DNA from: Streptomyces pseudovenezuelae
GTDB taxonomy: Bacteria > Actinomycetota > Actinomycetes > Streptomycetales > Streptomycetaceae
DNA: 64,000 bases
Direction of reading: 5' to 3'
NCBI RefSeq assembly: GCF_029892565.1
Contig: NZ_JARXVH010000004.1
Coordinates: 62,001 to 126,000, forward strand
The notes under the pieces are model-generated. The model did no database searches and was not told the DNA's origin. It was given only the letters and a program-made list of their open reading frames with translations. The position numbers were made by a program, and so were the translations under genes. Shown here one piece after another: positions 52,173 through 61,357 of this stretch (the first letter of the stretch is position 1; every line of letters starts with the position of its first letter).

Positions 52173-52525
52173 GGGTTGCCTCCTGATCATGTCTTGATGA
52201 GTGTCTCAGCGTCGCGCACGCGCGAAGCATTGGCCGTAGTCCACACGGGCGGGGCGGATCGCGCAAGTACCCGGCCGTTCAGACCGCCGAAACGGTGACG
52301 TTCCTGGCCGTGTCACCCCAACTCCAGGCACGCCGACACGACCGTAAGTGACCCACACCACACCTTTCTGCCCCCTTTGTGGCATTGAGAACCAGCCGGA
52401 GCGCACGTAGGTCTCGGTTACCTCTCAGTAGAGATGACGTTTGCTTTCCCGAGGTACACGATGGGGAACGGTGCAGGCAGACCGAAAAGCAGCTCACAGC
52501 AGCCCTCTGACAGGTAAGGAACAGC
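52173..52525. other. Intergenic region before aceE
   Basis: This 353-bp divergent region separates DUF3052 from aceE. I see no open frame longer than a shadow and no strong operator. There is a small dyad CTCT-CAGT-AGAG near 52425-52436 and an AT-richer stretch that should hold the aceE promoter; no -10 box can be fixed by eye. Confidence 0.5.
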
Positions 52526-55273
52526 GTGGCTTCCGGATCCGATCGCAACCCGATCATCATTGGCGGCCTTCCGAGTCAGGTTCCTGACTTCGACCCCGAG
52601 GAAACGCAGGAGTGGCTCGACTCCCTCGACGCCGCCGTCGACGAGCGCGGCCGTGAGCGGGCCCGCTACCTGATGCTCCGGCTGATCGAGCGGGCCCGCG
52701 AGCGGCGCGTGGCCGTGCCCGAGATGCGCAGCACGGACTACGTGAACACCATCGCGACCAAGGACGAGCCGTTCTTCCCGGGCAACGAGGAGATCGAGCG
52801 CAAGGTCCTGAACGCGACCCGCTGGAACGCGGCGGTGATGGTCTCGCGCGCGCAGCGGCCCGGCATCGGGGTCGGCGGCCACATCGCCACCTTCGCCTCC
52901 TCCGCGTCCCTCTACGACGTGGGCTTCAACCACTTCTTCCGCGGCAAGGACGAGGGCGACGGCGGTGACCAGGTCTTCTTCCAGGGCCACGCCTCCCCCG
53001 GCATCTACGCGCGCGCGTTCCTGCTCGACCGCCTCAGCGAGCAGAACATGGACGGCTTCCGCCAGGAGAAGTCCAAGGCGCCCGACGGACTGTCCTCCTA
53101 TCCGCACCCGCGGCTGATGCCGGACTTCTGGGAGTTCCCGACCGTGTCGATGGGTCTCGGCCCGATCGGCGCGATCTACCAGGCGCGGATGAACCGCTAC
53201 ATGCACGCGCGCGAGATCGCCGACACCTCGAAGTCGCACGTGTGGGCCTTCCTCGGCGACGGCGAGATGGACGAGCCGGAGTCGCTGGGCCAGCTGACCA
53301 TCGCCGCGCGCGAGGGCCTGGACAACCTGACCTTCGTCGTCAACTGCAACCTGCAGCGGCTCGACGGCCCGGTGCGCGGCAACGGCAAGGTCATCCAGGA
53401 GCTGGAGTCGGTCTTCCGGGGCGCCGGCTGGAACGTGATCAAGCTGGTCTGGGACCGCTCCTGGGACCCGCTGCTGGCCCAGGACCGCGACGGCGTGCTG
53501 GTCAACCGGATGAACACGACGCCGGACGGCCAGTACCAGACGTACGCGACCGAGCCCGGCTCCTACATCCGCGAGCACTTCTTCGGCGACGACCAGCGGC
53601 TGCGCGCGATGGTCGAGGGCATGACCGACGACCAGATCCTGCACCTGGGGCGCGGCGGTCACGACCACAAGAAGATCTACGCGGCGTTCAAGGCGGCCAC
53701 CGAGCACCGGGGCCAGCCGACGGTCATCCTCGCCAAGACCATCAAGGGCTGGACGCTGGGCCCCAACTTCGAGGGCCGCAACGCCACGCACCAGATGAAG
53801 AAGCTGACGGTCGCCGACCTCAAGGGCTTCCGGGACCGGCTGCACCTGCCGATCTCCGACAAGGAGCTGGAGTCCGGCCCGCCGCCGTACTACCACCCGG
53901 GTCGCGACTCGGAGGAGATCCAGTACATGCACGACCGGCGCAAGTCGCTGGGCGGGTACGTCCCCACGCGCGTCGTGCGGGCCAAGCCGCTCGCGCTGCC
54001 GGACGACAAGGTGTACGCGAGTGTGAAGAAGGGCTCGGGCCACCAGTCCATCGCGACGACCATGGCCTTCGTCCGGCTCCTCAAGGACCTCATGCGGGAC
54101 AAGGAACTCGGCAAGCGCTTCGTGCTGATCGCGCCGGACGAGTACCGCACGTTCGGCATGGACTCCTTCTTCCCGAGCGCGAAGATCTACAACCCGCTCG
54201 GCCAGCAGTACGAGTCGGTCGACCGCGATCTGCTGCTCGCGTACAAGGAGTCACCGACCGGCCAGATGCTGCACGACGGCATCTCGGAGGCCGGCTGCAC
54301 GGCGTCCCTGATCGCGGCGGGCTCGGCGTACGCCACGCACGGCGAGCCGCTCATCCCGGTCTACGTCTTCTACTCGATGTTCGGTTTCCAGCGCACCGGC
54401 GACCAGTTCTGGCAGATGGCCGACCAGTTGGCGCGCGGTTTCGTACTGGGTGCGACCGCCGGACGTACGACTCTGACCGGTGAGGGGCTGCAGCACGCCG
54501 ACGGCCACTCGCAGCTGCTCGCCTCGACCAACCCGGGCTGTGTCGCGTACGACCCGGCGTACTCGTACGAGATCGCCTACATCGTGCAGGACGGGCTGCG
54601 GCGGATGTACGGGCCGACCGCCGACGGCAAGCCGGGCGAGGACGTCTTCTACTACCTCACCGTCTACAACGAGCCGATCCAGCACCCGGCCGAGCCGGCG
54701 GACGTGGACGTGGAGGGCATCGTCAAGGGCATCCACCGCATCGGCGAGGGGACTTCGGGCTCGATCCCCGCGCAGATCATGGCCTCGGGCGTGGCCGTGC
54801 CGTGGGCGATCGAGGCGCAGCGGATTCTCGCGGAGGACTGGAACGTGCGGGCCGACGTCTGGTCGGCGACCTCCTGGAACGAGCTGCGGCGCGAGGCCGT
54901 CGACGTCGAGCGGCACAATCTGCTGCATCCCGAGGAGGAGCAGCGGGTTCCCTATGTGACGCGGAAGTTGGGGAACGCGCAGGGGCCGTTCGTGGCCGTG
55001 TCCGACTGGATGCGGGCGGTTCCGGACCAGATCGCTCGGTGGGTGCCAGGGACCTACCAGTCGCTGGGGGCGGACGGGTTCGGGTTCGCGGACACCCGGG
55101 GGGCGGCTCGGCGGTTCTTCCACATCGACGCGCAGTCGATCGTGGTGGCCGTCCTGACGGAACTGGCGCGGGAAGGGAAGGTCGATCGGTCGGCGCTCAA
55201 GCAGGCCATCGACCGGTATCAGTTGCTGGATGTCGCGGCCGCCGATCCCGGCGCCGCGGGCGGCGACGCGTAA
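52526..55273 (+). CDS. aceE: Pyruvate dehydrogenase E1 component, homodimeric
   Basis: A 915-aa homodimeric-type E1 that decarboxylates pyruvate with thiamine diphosphate and passes the acetyl group to E2 lipoamide. The ThDP/Mg motif is [20 protein letters not shown] through [47 protein letters not shown] and [14 protein letters not shown] are conserved AceE blocks. Length matches the family (~890-915). GTG at 52526 has AAGGA 5 nt upstream. E2 and E3 genes are not in the window, which is normal in actinomycetes. Confidence 0.97.
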   Translation: MASGSDRNPIIIGGLPSQVPDFDPEETQEWLDSLDAAVDERGRERARYLMLRLIERARERRVAVPEMRSTDYVNTIATKDEPFFPGNEEIERKVLNATRWNAAVMVSRAQRPGIGVGGHIATFASSASLYDVGFNHFFRGKDEGDGGDQVFFQGHASPGIYARAFLLDRLSEQNMDGFRQEKSKAPDGLSSYPHPRLMPDFWEFPTVSMGLGPIGAIYQARMNRYMHAREIADTSKSHVWAFLGDGEMDEPESLGQLTIAAREGLDNLTFVVNCNLQRLDGPVRGNGKVIQELESVFRGAGWNVIKLVWDRSWDPLLAQDRDGVLVNRMNTTPDGQYQTYATEPGSYIREHFFGDDQRLRAMVEGMTDDQILHLGRGGHDHKKIYAAFKAATEHRGQPTVILAKTIKGWTLGPNFEGRNATHQMKKLTVADLKGFRDRLHLPISDKELESGPPPYYHPGRDSEEIQYMHDRRKSLGGYVPTRVVRAKPLALPDDKVYASVKKGSGHQSIATTMAFVRLLKDLMRDKELGKRFVLIAPDEYRTFGMDSFFPSAKIYNPLGQQYESVDRDLLLAYKESPTGQMLHDGISEAGCTASLIAAGSAYATHGEPLIPVYVFYSMFGFQRTGDQFWQMADQLARGFVLGATAGRTTLTGEGLQHADGHSQLLASTNPGCVAYDPAYSYEIAYIVQDGLRRMYGPTADGKPGEDVFYYLTVYNEPIQHPAEPADVDVEGIVKGIHRIGEGTSGSIPAQIMASGVAVPWAIEAQRILAEDWNVRADVWSATSWNELRREAVDVERHNLLHPEEEQRVPYVTRKLGNAQGPFVAVSDWMRAVPDQIARWVPGTYQSLGADGFGFADTRGAARRFFHIDAQSIVVAVLTELAREGKVDRSALKQAIDRYQLLDVAAADPGAAGGDA

Positions 55274-55328
55274 CCGTTGCACTCGGCTTCGGCGGAGTGC
55301 GGCCGTACTTGGCCGCGGCCCCGGTGGG

Positions 55329-55356
55329 GGCTGGTCGCGCAGTTCCCCGCGCCCCT
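55329..55356. repeat. 28-bp repeat unit, single copy
   Basis: This is identical to the arms of the inverted repeat at 44506-44609 (starts GGCTGGTCGCGCAGTTCCCC). It sits 55 bp after the aceE stop and its 3' end forms part of the following hairpin. Confidence 0.85.
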
Positions 55357-55393
55357 TAAAGGCAAGCCCCTTCGGGGCGCCTTTAAGGGGCGC
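55349..55393. terminator. aceE terminator-like hairpin
   Basis: GCGCCCCTTAAAGGC (55349-55363) and GCCTTTAAGGGGCGC (55379-55393) form a perfect 15-bp stem. The loop contains its own GCCCC-TTC-GGGGC mini-hairpin. It ends 11 bp before the -10 box of the next gene. Confidence 0.8.
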
Positions 55394-55403
55394 GCTGTCG
55401 ACC

Positions 55404-55409
55404 TACGAT
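55404..55409 (+). promoter_or_regulatory. -10 box of a leaderless transcript
   Basis: TACGAT is followed by seven bases and then ATG at 55417, without a Shine-Dalgarno. The same box-to-start layout is used at 60486. Confidence 0.55.
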
Positions 55410-55416
55410 GCGGGGC

Positions 55417-56175
55417 ATGGACGGACAATCGGCGCAGGCTCGTTGGGAACAGGTGACCCAACGGCCCCTGCTGGCGCTCGCGGTGGGGTTCGCCGTTGCC
55501 TACGCCGTGCCGATCGTGGACAAGACCGCCGGGCACTCGCTGACGACGGTGTGCACGGCGGTCGAGTGGGTGGTGTGGGGCGCGTTCGCCGGGGACTACC
55601 TGGTGCGGCTGGCGATGAGCCGGCAGCGCAAGCAGTTCGTACGGACGCACTGGCTGGACCTGTGTGCCGTACTGCTGCCGCTGCTCCAGCCGTTGCGGCT
55701 GCTGCGGATGGTGTCCACGCTGATGCTGGTGGGGCGGCGGGCGCGGATGGCCTCGCAGATCCAGCTGACGACGTATGTCGTGGGCGCCGTCGTCGGGCTG
55801 TTGATGTTCGGGTCGCTGGCCGTGCTGTCGGTCGAGCGGGACTCGCCGAACGGGAACATCCGGACGTTGGGTGATGCCCTGTGGTGGTCGTTCACGACGA
55901 TGACGACCGTGGGCTACGGGGACCACGCACCGACCACCGGGCTCGGGCGGATGGTCGCCGTCGGGTTGATGCTGTCCGGGATCGCGTTGCTCGGTGTGGT
56001 GACCGCGAACATCGCCACGTGGTTTCTCGCACGGTTCGAGAAGGACGACGTGGAGGAGCGGCGGCAGACCGAGGCCATCGAGGCGCTGACCGCGGAGGTG
56101 CGGGCACTGAGGGCCGAGGTCGCGGCGCTGCGCGAGCCGTCCGCGCCGTTGCGGGAGCCGTCGGCCAAGACGTGA
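55417..56175 (+). CDS. Voltage-gated-type potassium channel
   Basis: A 252-aa channel. Several N-terminal helices include an Arg-rich S4-like segment (LRLLRMVSTLMLVGRRARMA); the pore loop ends in TMTTVGYGDH, the K+ selectivity filter, followed by a last helix and a C-terminal coiled coil (LTAEVRALRAEVAALREP). It conducts K+ and probably tetramerises. ATG at 55417 is chosen because of the TACGAT box; ATG at 55408 lies inside that box. Confidence 0.9.
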   Translation: MDGQSAQARWEQVTQRPLLALAVGFAVAYAVPIVDKTAGHSLTTVCTAVEWVVWGAFAGDYLVRLAMSRQRKQFVRTHWLDLCAVLLPLLQPLRLLRMVSTLMLVGRRARMASQIQLTTYVVGAVVGLLMFGSLAVLSVERDSPNGNIRTLGDALWWSFTTMTTVGYGDHAPTTGLGRMVAVGLMLSGIALLGVVTANIATWFLARFEKDDVEERRQTEAIEALTAEVRALRAEVAALREPSAPLREPSAKT

Positions 56176-56215
56176 TCGGCGTCGCGGTGGGGTCGGGCGG
56201 GAGAGGCGGGCTCCG

Positions 56216-56500
56216 TCAGAGGAACAGCCAGTAGATCGCCAGGAGCGTGTCGAGCACGCCCAGGACCACGGCCACGAGGGCCGGGACCGGGCGGGTCCTG
56301 GACCAGGACCAGGTGCGGCCCATGGCGAGCCAGCCGCAGACGACCGCTACCGGGCCGAGGATCAGGCCCAGTACGAAGAATCCCGCGATCGCGCAGATGA
56401 CTCCGATGATTCCCAGCGTCGCGCGGTCCGGCCCGGTCCGTGACCTCGTGCGGCCACGTGAGCGGGGGTGCTTGCGCGTTCCGTTTCCGAAGCCCGCCAT
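56216..56500 (-). CDS. DUF4190-like small membrane protein
   Basis: A 94-aa protein with a basic N-terminus (GTRKHPRSRGRTRSRTGPDR) and two membrane helices (LGIIGVICAIAGFFVLGLIL, VPALVAVVLGVLDTLLAIYW), the DUF4190 layout. ATG at 56500 has GGGAG 6 nt upstream and directly follows another ATG at 56503. Function unknown. The stretch 56501-56767 upstream contains no gene I can support. Confidence 0.8.
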   Translation of the reverse strand: MAGFGNGTRKHPRSRGRTRSRTGPDRATLGIIGVICAIAGFFVLGLILGPVAVVCGWLAMGRTWSWSRTRPVPALVAVVLGVLDTLLAIYWLFL

Positions 56501-56767
56501 CATCAACTCCCTCGGCCCCGGAGTCTGTTCGGGGCTCAGGAGTTCGGGTACCCCCGATGCGGCCACTAATCGTCCCGGGCCTGCGGCGCGCTGTCCCCCT
56601 CCGGCAGCGCGCCGCGGTCCGAGTCACCCCCTGCGGAGGGCATGACCCACTGTGACCTGCGGCGCGTGCCGGGCGCGAGGGATCTTTAGCGTCTTCACCC
56701 TGATAGGGGAAGTCCGTTGAAAACCCGTCAGGGGAGCCCGCCGGACTGTCCGCCGGACCCCGTCCCG

Positions 56768-58387
56768 TCAGATGTGGCCCACGCCCGCGCCCGCGTCCGC
56801 GTTCGCACCGCGCTTGGTGAGGAAGGCGACGAAGACGGCCACGACCGCCACGCCGCAGGCGACGAGGGAGGCGAGGCTCATGCCGGAGATGAACGTGTCG
56901 TGCGCGACGTCGGCGATCTTCGCGGCGATCGCCTCCGGTGTGCCCTTGGCGACCGGTGCCACGCCGACCTGGACGGCCTCGGAGGCCTGGTCCAGCTGGC
57001 TCGGGGTGAGCTCCGGGAGGCCGGCCGCCTTCCAGTTGGCGGGCAGGTCGCTGTCCACCTTGGACGCCATCACGCCGCCCAGTACGGCCGTACCGAGGCT
57101 GCCGCCGATCTGCATCGCGGCCTGCTGGAGGCCGCCGGCGACACCGGAGAGCTCCATCGGCGCGTTGCCGACGATGACCTCGGTGGCGCCGACCATGACC
57201 GGGGCGAGGCCGAGGCCGAGCAGGGCGAACCAGATGGACATCACCGCGCTGCCGGTGTCCGTCTCCAGGGTGGACATGCCGTACATCGCGATCGCGACGG
57301 ACGCCATGCCGCCGGCCAGCGGGATCCGCGGGCCGAGCTTGGTGATCATCGCGCCCGCGAGCGGGGAGCCGACGATCATCATGCCGGTGAGGGGCAGCAG
57401 GTGCAGGCCCGCGTCGATCGGGCTCATCCCGTGCACGTTCTGCAGGTAGAAGGTCACGAAGAACAGGCCGCCCATGAAGGCGATGGCCATCAGGACCATC
57501 AGCACGACGCCCGCGGAGAGCGCGACCGAGCGGAACAGGCCCAGCGGGATCAGCGGTTCCTTGACCTTCGTCTCCCAGAAGGCGAAGAGGGCGAAGCCCA
57601 GGACCGCCGCGGCCAGGAACGCCCAGGTCTTGCCGTCGCCCCAGCCCCACGCCGGGGCCTTGATCAGGGCCCAGACCAGGCAGAACATCGCGCCGGACAG
57701 CAGGCCTATGCCCAGGAGGTCGAAGGACCGCGGGGCGTTCTCGGCGCGGTGGTCCAGCAGGATCACCAGGCCGAGGATCAGGGCGATGACGCCGACGGGC
57801 ACGTTGATGAAGAACACCGACTGCCAGTTGACGTGCTCGACGAGAACACCGCCGAGGATCGGGCCGCCCGCGGTGGAGGCGCCGATGACCATGCCCCAGA
57901 TGCCGATGGCCATGTTGAGCTTCTCGGCCGGGAAGGTGGCGCGCAGCAGGCCGAGCGCGGCCGGCATCAGCAGCGCGCCGAACAGGCCCTGCAGCACGCG
58001 GAAGGTGACGACCGCGGCGATGCTGCTGGACAGGCCGATGGCGCCGGACGCGGCGGCGAAGCCGGTGACGCCTATGAGGAAGGTCTGGCGGTGCCCGAAG
58101 CGGTCGCCGAGCTTGCCGGCGGTGATCAGGGAGACCGCGAGGGCCAGGAAGTAGCCGTTGGTGATCCACTGGACGTCGGCGAAGCTCGCGCCGAGGTCCT
58201 TCTGGATGGCCGGGTTGGCGATGGCCACGATGGTGCCGTCAAGGGCCACCATCATGACCCCGACAGCGACCGTGATGAGGGTGAACCAGGGGTGGCCGCG
58301 CAGCCCGCCGCCCGGCGCCTTGTCCGACGGGGCTGTTGGTGCCTTGTCCCCCGACCCCGTCGTGTCGATGGTGGTCTGACTAGTCAT
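56768..58387 (-). CDS. 14-TM DHA2-family MFS drug exporter
   Basis: A 539-aa EmrB/QacA-type exporter: MMVALDGTIVAIANPAIQKD, GKLGDRFGHRQTFLIGV, FRVLQGLFGALLMPAALGLL and GASTAGGPILGGVLVEH (motif C) are diagnostic. It exports hydrophobic drugs against H+. It is divergent from a TetR gene that should repress it. ATG at 58387 lacks a Shine-Dalgarno but has a TAGCCT box 6 nt upstream, so it is probably leaderless. Confidence 0.93.
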   Translation of the reverse strand: MTSQTTIDTTGSGDKAPTAPSDKAPGGGLRGHPWFTLITVAVGVMMVALDGTIVAIANPAIQKDLGASFADVQWITNGYFLALAVSLITAGKLGDRFGHRQTFLIGVTGFAAASGAIGLSSSIAAVVTFRVLQGLFGALLMPAALGLLRATFPAEKLNMAIGIWGMVIGASTAGGPILGGVLVEHVNWQSVFFINVPVGVIALILGLVILLDHRAENAPRSFDLLGIGLLSGAMFCLVWALIKAPAWGWGDGKTWAFLAAAVLGFALFAFWETKVKEPLIPLGLFRSVALSAGVVLMVLMAIAFMGGLFFVTFYLQNVHGMSPIDAGLHLLPLTGMMIVGSPLAGAMITKLGPRIPLAGGMASVAIAMYGMSTLETDTGSAVMSIWFALLGLGLAPVMVGATEVIVGNAPMELSGVAGGLQQAAMQIGGSLGTAVLGGVMASKVDSDLPANWKAAGLPELTPSQLDQASEAVQVGVAPVAKGTPEAIAAKIADVAHDTFISGMSLASLVACGVAVVAVFVAFLTKRGANADAGAGVGHI

Positions 58388-58393
58388 ACCGTG

Positions 58394-58399
58394 AGGCTA
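58394..58399 (-). promoter_or_regulatory. -10 box of a leaderless MFS transcript
   Basis: On the minus strand TAGCCT is followed by six bases and then ATG at 58387. The adjacent minus-strand TGTCAATTGTCA (complement of 58408-58422 region) is a direct repeat that may be part of the TetR operator. Confidence 0.5.
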
Positions 58400-58452
58400 A
58401 TGACAGCCGCTGACAATTGACAAACCAATTCACAAGTCGGTAACTGACACAT

Positions 58453-59079
58453 ATGGAAACGCTGCGCGAACGCAAGAAACAGCGCACCCGGGACGCGCTG
58501 CTGCGCTCCGCCGTCGAGCTGTTCACCACCCGCGGCTACGAGCGGACCACCGTCGACGACATCGCCGCCGCCGTCGACGTCTCGCAGCGCACCTTCTTCC
58601 GCTACTTCGCCGGCAAGGACGAGGCCGCCCTCGCGCTGCACGACCTGGTCACGGAGCGGTTCATCGAGGCGGTGCGCGCGCGGCCGGCCCACGAGGCGCC
58701 GATGGAGGCGCTGCGCCGGGCGGTGCTCGGGAGCTGGGACACCCTCAACGAGATCGTGGAGGAGGTCGTACCGCTGGAGTGGTTCCTGCGCATGTACCGG
58801 GTGATCGAGGAGACGCCGGTGCTGCTCGCCGCGCATCTGCGGCACAGCGAGGAGACCGAGGAGACCATCGCGCGCGTGCTCGCCGAGCGCGAGGGCCTCG
58901 ACATGGACGCCGATCCGCGACCGCGGCTGGCGGTGGCCGTCTTCGGCGCGGTGATGCGGGTGACGGAGCGGCAGTGGACCCGGCGCGAGGACTTCGACCT
59001 GGAGGCGATGCGCGAGCTGACGATCACGTACCTCGAACAGGCGGGACCCGCACTCACGGACAGCTGGCGAACACATTAA
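58453..59079 (+). CDS. TetR/AcrR-family regulator of the MFS exporter
   Basis: A 208-aa TetR. HTH: RDALLRSAVELFTTRGYERT through VDDIAAAVDVSQRTFFRYF (residues ~15-55), which is the typical MftR/TetR pattern with a C-terminal helical domain. It is divergent from the exporter by 65 bp that contain repeated TGACA/TGTCA units, so it likely represses that gene and itself. There is no Shine-Dalgarno before the ATG. Confidence 0.93.
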   Translation: METLRERKKQRTRDALLRSAVELFTTRGYERTTVDDIAAAVDVSQRTFFRYFAGKDEAALALHDLVTERFIEAVRARPAHEAPMEALRRAVLGSWDTLNEIVEEVVPLEWFLRMYRVIEETPVLLAAHLRHSEETEETIARVLAEREGLDMDADPRPRLAVAVFGAVMRVTERQWTRREDFDLEAMRELTITYLEQAGPALTDSWRTH

Positions 59080-59199
59080 GGAACCTTCGGTTCCGGTTCG
59101 GTCGCACTTCGAACCCACTTCGGACACACTGAGGTCAACGCCACGTTTATCGAAACGTGATCTCGGTCACTCGGCTCACGCGAGACCGTCCCGTTCTCC

Positions 59200-59205
59200 T
59201 AGTGT
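59200..59205 (+). promoter_or_regulatory. -10 box of a leaderless transcript
   Basis: TAGTGT is followed by nine bases and then GTG at 59215; no Shine-Dalgarno. Confidence 0.5.
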
Positions 59206-59214
59206 GTCCTCCCA

Positions 59215-60432
59215 GTGACTTCCTTCGACACCTCCCCGCAACTGAACGTCTGGCGCGCACTGCTCGCGCTTGCCGTCGTTTTCGTGATGCTGGCGACCAC
59301 GGGCTGGACCGCCCTGCGCAGCCACCACGGCACGACCCCGCTCCAGGCCTCGCGCTCCTCCTGGGAGCACGGCCGCCTGCACGGACACCGGCTCCCCGAC
59401 CCGGACGCGGCCCCCGCGGTGCTCTCCCGGTTCTTCGCCTCGCTCACCGTGCAGCAGCGCTCCGCCCTGGCCCACCGCTATCCCCTCGCGGTCGGCAACA
59501 TGAACGGCGCCCCCGTCGCCCTGCGCTACCGCGCCAACCACCAGGCGCTCGCCAAGCAGCGCAGGGTGGAACGCCAGCGCATGCACGACAGCCGGCTCTC
59601 GCCGTCCGGGCAGCACGAGGCGGGGCGCCGTATGCACCGCTACGAGGCGCTGATGCGCCAGGGCCGGCACATCCTGGCCTTCGACCCCGAGGGCACCGGC
59701 CGGGTCGCCGAGGTCTTCGGCAACCTGCAGCACGCCGAGCGCGTCTCGGTCGTCGTCCCCGGCGTCGACACCGACCTGCTCACCTTCCAGAAGACCAACC
59801 ACCCGTACTCGGCGCCGGTCGGCATGGCCAAGTCGCTCTACAAGGCGGAGCAGGCGGCCGACCCCTCGACGCGCACGGCCGTGATCGCCTGGGCCGACTA
59901 CACCGCGCCCGCCGGGCTCGGCATCGACTCGGCGACCGCGATGCGCGCGGAGGACGGCGCGGTCCGGCTGAACGCTCTCGTCCGCGCCCTGCCCGGCAAG
60001 TCGCCGGTCTCGCTGTTCTGCCACAGCTACGGCTCGGTGGTGTGCGGGGTCGCCGCGCACACGCTGCCGCGCCGGGTGACCGACATAGCGGTGGCCGGCA
60101 GCCCCGGCATGCGCACCGAGAAGGCCTCCCATCTGCACACCTCCGCCCAGGTGTGGTCGATGCGGGACGCCACCGACTGGATCCAGGACGTGCCCTACCT
60201 GGAGCTCGGCGGACTCGGCCACGGCGCCGACCCGGTCTCCTCGGCCTTCGGGGCGCGGGTGCTGTCGGCGCAGGGCGCGAAGGGCCACGGCGGCTATTTC
60301 GAGCCGGACACCGAGAGCCTGTTGAACTTCGCCGACATCGGCGTCGGCGCGTACCGCTCGGTGCGGTGCGCGCGCGACGATGACGCGTGCCACGCGGGTT
60401 TGTCCGGTGCGGCGCGCGCCGGACGCGCGTAG
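59215..60432 (+). CDS. DUF1023-type alpha/beta hydrolase, membrane-anchored
   Basis: A 405-aa protein with one N-terminal membrane helix (RALLALAVVFVMLATTGWTA) and a secreted-side alpha/beta hydrolase domain of the DUF1023 family: RVSVVVPGVDTDLLTFQ, VSLFCHSYGSVVCG with the nucleophile Ser in the HSYGS elbow, IAVAGSPGM and DPVSSAFGARV. Probably an esterase or lipase of unknown substrate. GTG at 59215 is preceded by a TAGTGT box. Confidence 0.87.
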   Translation: MTSFDTSPQLNVWRALLALAVVFVMLATTGWTALRSHHGTTPLQASRSSWEHGRLHGHRLPDPDAAPAVLSRFFASLTVQQRSALAHRYPLAVGNMNGAPVALRYRANHQALAKQRRVERQRMHDSRLSPSGQHEAGRRMHRYEALMRQGRHILAFDPEGTGRVAEVFGNLQHAERVSVVVPGVDTDLLTFQKTNHPYSAPVGMAKSLYKAEQAADPSTRTAVIAWADYTAPAGLGIDSATAMRAEDGAVRLNALVRALPGKSPVSLFCHSYGSVVCGVAAHTLPRRVTDIAVAGSPGMRTEKASHLHTSAQVWSMRDATDWIQDVPYLELGGLGHGADPVSSAFGARVLSAQGAKGHGGYFEPDTESLLNFADIGVGAYRSVRCARDDDACHAGLSGAARAGRA

Positions 60433-60485
60433 AGGCGCAGGAACCGCGGTCTGCGCGAGGTGGCGACGAAGAAGCGGTCCGCGCA

Positions 60486-60491
60486 TACGAT
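60486..60491 (+). promoter_or_regulatory. -10 box of a leaderless transcript
   Basis: TACGAT is followed by GAGCCAC and then ATG at 60499, without a Shine-Dalgarno. Confidence 0.6.
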
Positions 60492-60498
60492 GAGCCAC

Positions 60499-61350
60499 AT
60501 GGGTGACGTACTGGCCGGATTTCACGCTGCCTGGGAGTTCGAGTCCGACTCCGTGCTCATCCGCTACGAACGCGGGATTCGGACACCCAAGCTCTTCCAG
60601 GCGCTGGGGGAACGGCGTGTCCCGCTCGACGCGATCGCCGGGGTGACACTGACGCCCGGCAAGCGCGGCACGGTCGTCCTGCGGGTCGTTCCGCGGGCCG
60701 GGGCGGATCCGTTGATCGAGGCGGCGGCGGGGCAGCTGAAGGAAGCGTGCGATCCGTATCGGCTGGTGTTGTCGGCCGAGCGCGAGACGCTCGCCGAGTA
60801 CTACGCCGATGAGCTGCGGGCGCGGCTGAGCGGGGACGATGAGCCCGCCGAGCGGTTCTTGGTGGACGCGCCCGAGGCGCCTCGGGCCTTCAAGGCCTAT
60901 GACGCGAAGGCGTCCTTCGACGGAAAGACCGTGCACTTCCGGTGGTTCTGGACCGGGGCGTCGTCCACGAAGTGGAAGGCCGGCGATCAGAGTTTCCCGG
61001 TGACCGAGCTGAGTGGGGTGGAGTGGCGGTCGCCCGAGGTGTTCGAAGGGCATCTGCGGCTGCTGCTGCGGGACGCGGGGACGCAGCCTGCGCAGGCCGA
61101 TCAGGATCCGGCGGCGGTTGTCTTCGGGCTGGGGTACGGGCCCGTGCATGAGTCGTTGCCGTTCGCGGCGGCTGTTTTGGCTGCGGTACGGGACCGGGGG
61201 CCGGTGGCCGCCGTGTCGGCCGGGGCGCCGAGGCGCGATCCGGCCGACATCGCCGAGAGGATCCGTCATCTTGGGGAGCTGCATCAGGCCGGGTTGGTGA
61301 CTGATGAGGAGTTCTCCGTCAAGAAGGCGGAGCTGCTGGCGGAGTTGTGA
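60499..61350 (+). CDS. DUF4429 protein with C-terminal SHOCT domain
   Basis: A 283-aa protein. Two DUF4429 repeats bind as PH-like beta domains: MGDVLAGFHAAWEFESDSVL in the first and KASFDGKTVHFRWFWTGAS in the second. A SHOCT helix pair (EDIAERI-type segment with LGELHQAGLVTDEEFSVKKA) ends the protein. Widespread in actinomycetes and functionally unknown. ATG at 60499 fits the family start; the frame is open upstream to 60460. Confidence 0.9.
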   Translation: MGDVLAGFHAAWEFESDSVLIRYERGIRTPKLFQALGERRVPLDAIAGVTLTPGKRGTVVLRVVPRAGADPLIEAAAGQLKEACDPYRLVLSAERETLAEYYADELRARLSGDDEPAERFLVDAPEAPRAFKAYDAKASFDGKTVHFRWFWTGASSTKWKAGDQSFPVTELSGVEWRSPEVFEGHLRLLLRDAGTQPAQADQDPAAVVFGLGYGPVHESLPFAAAVLAAVRDRGPVAAVSAGAPRRDPADIAERIRHLGELHQAGLVTDEEFSVKKAELLAEL

Positions 61351-61357
61351 GGCGGAC

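Noticed and set aside
56717..58420. 567-aa plus-strand frame
   Set aside because: Shadow of the DHA2 exporter; it reads straight through the divergent promoter.
59176..61284. 702-aa minus-strand frame
   Set aside because: Shadow of the DUF1023 and DUF4429 genes, which have recognisable domains.
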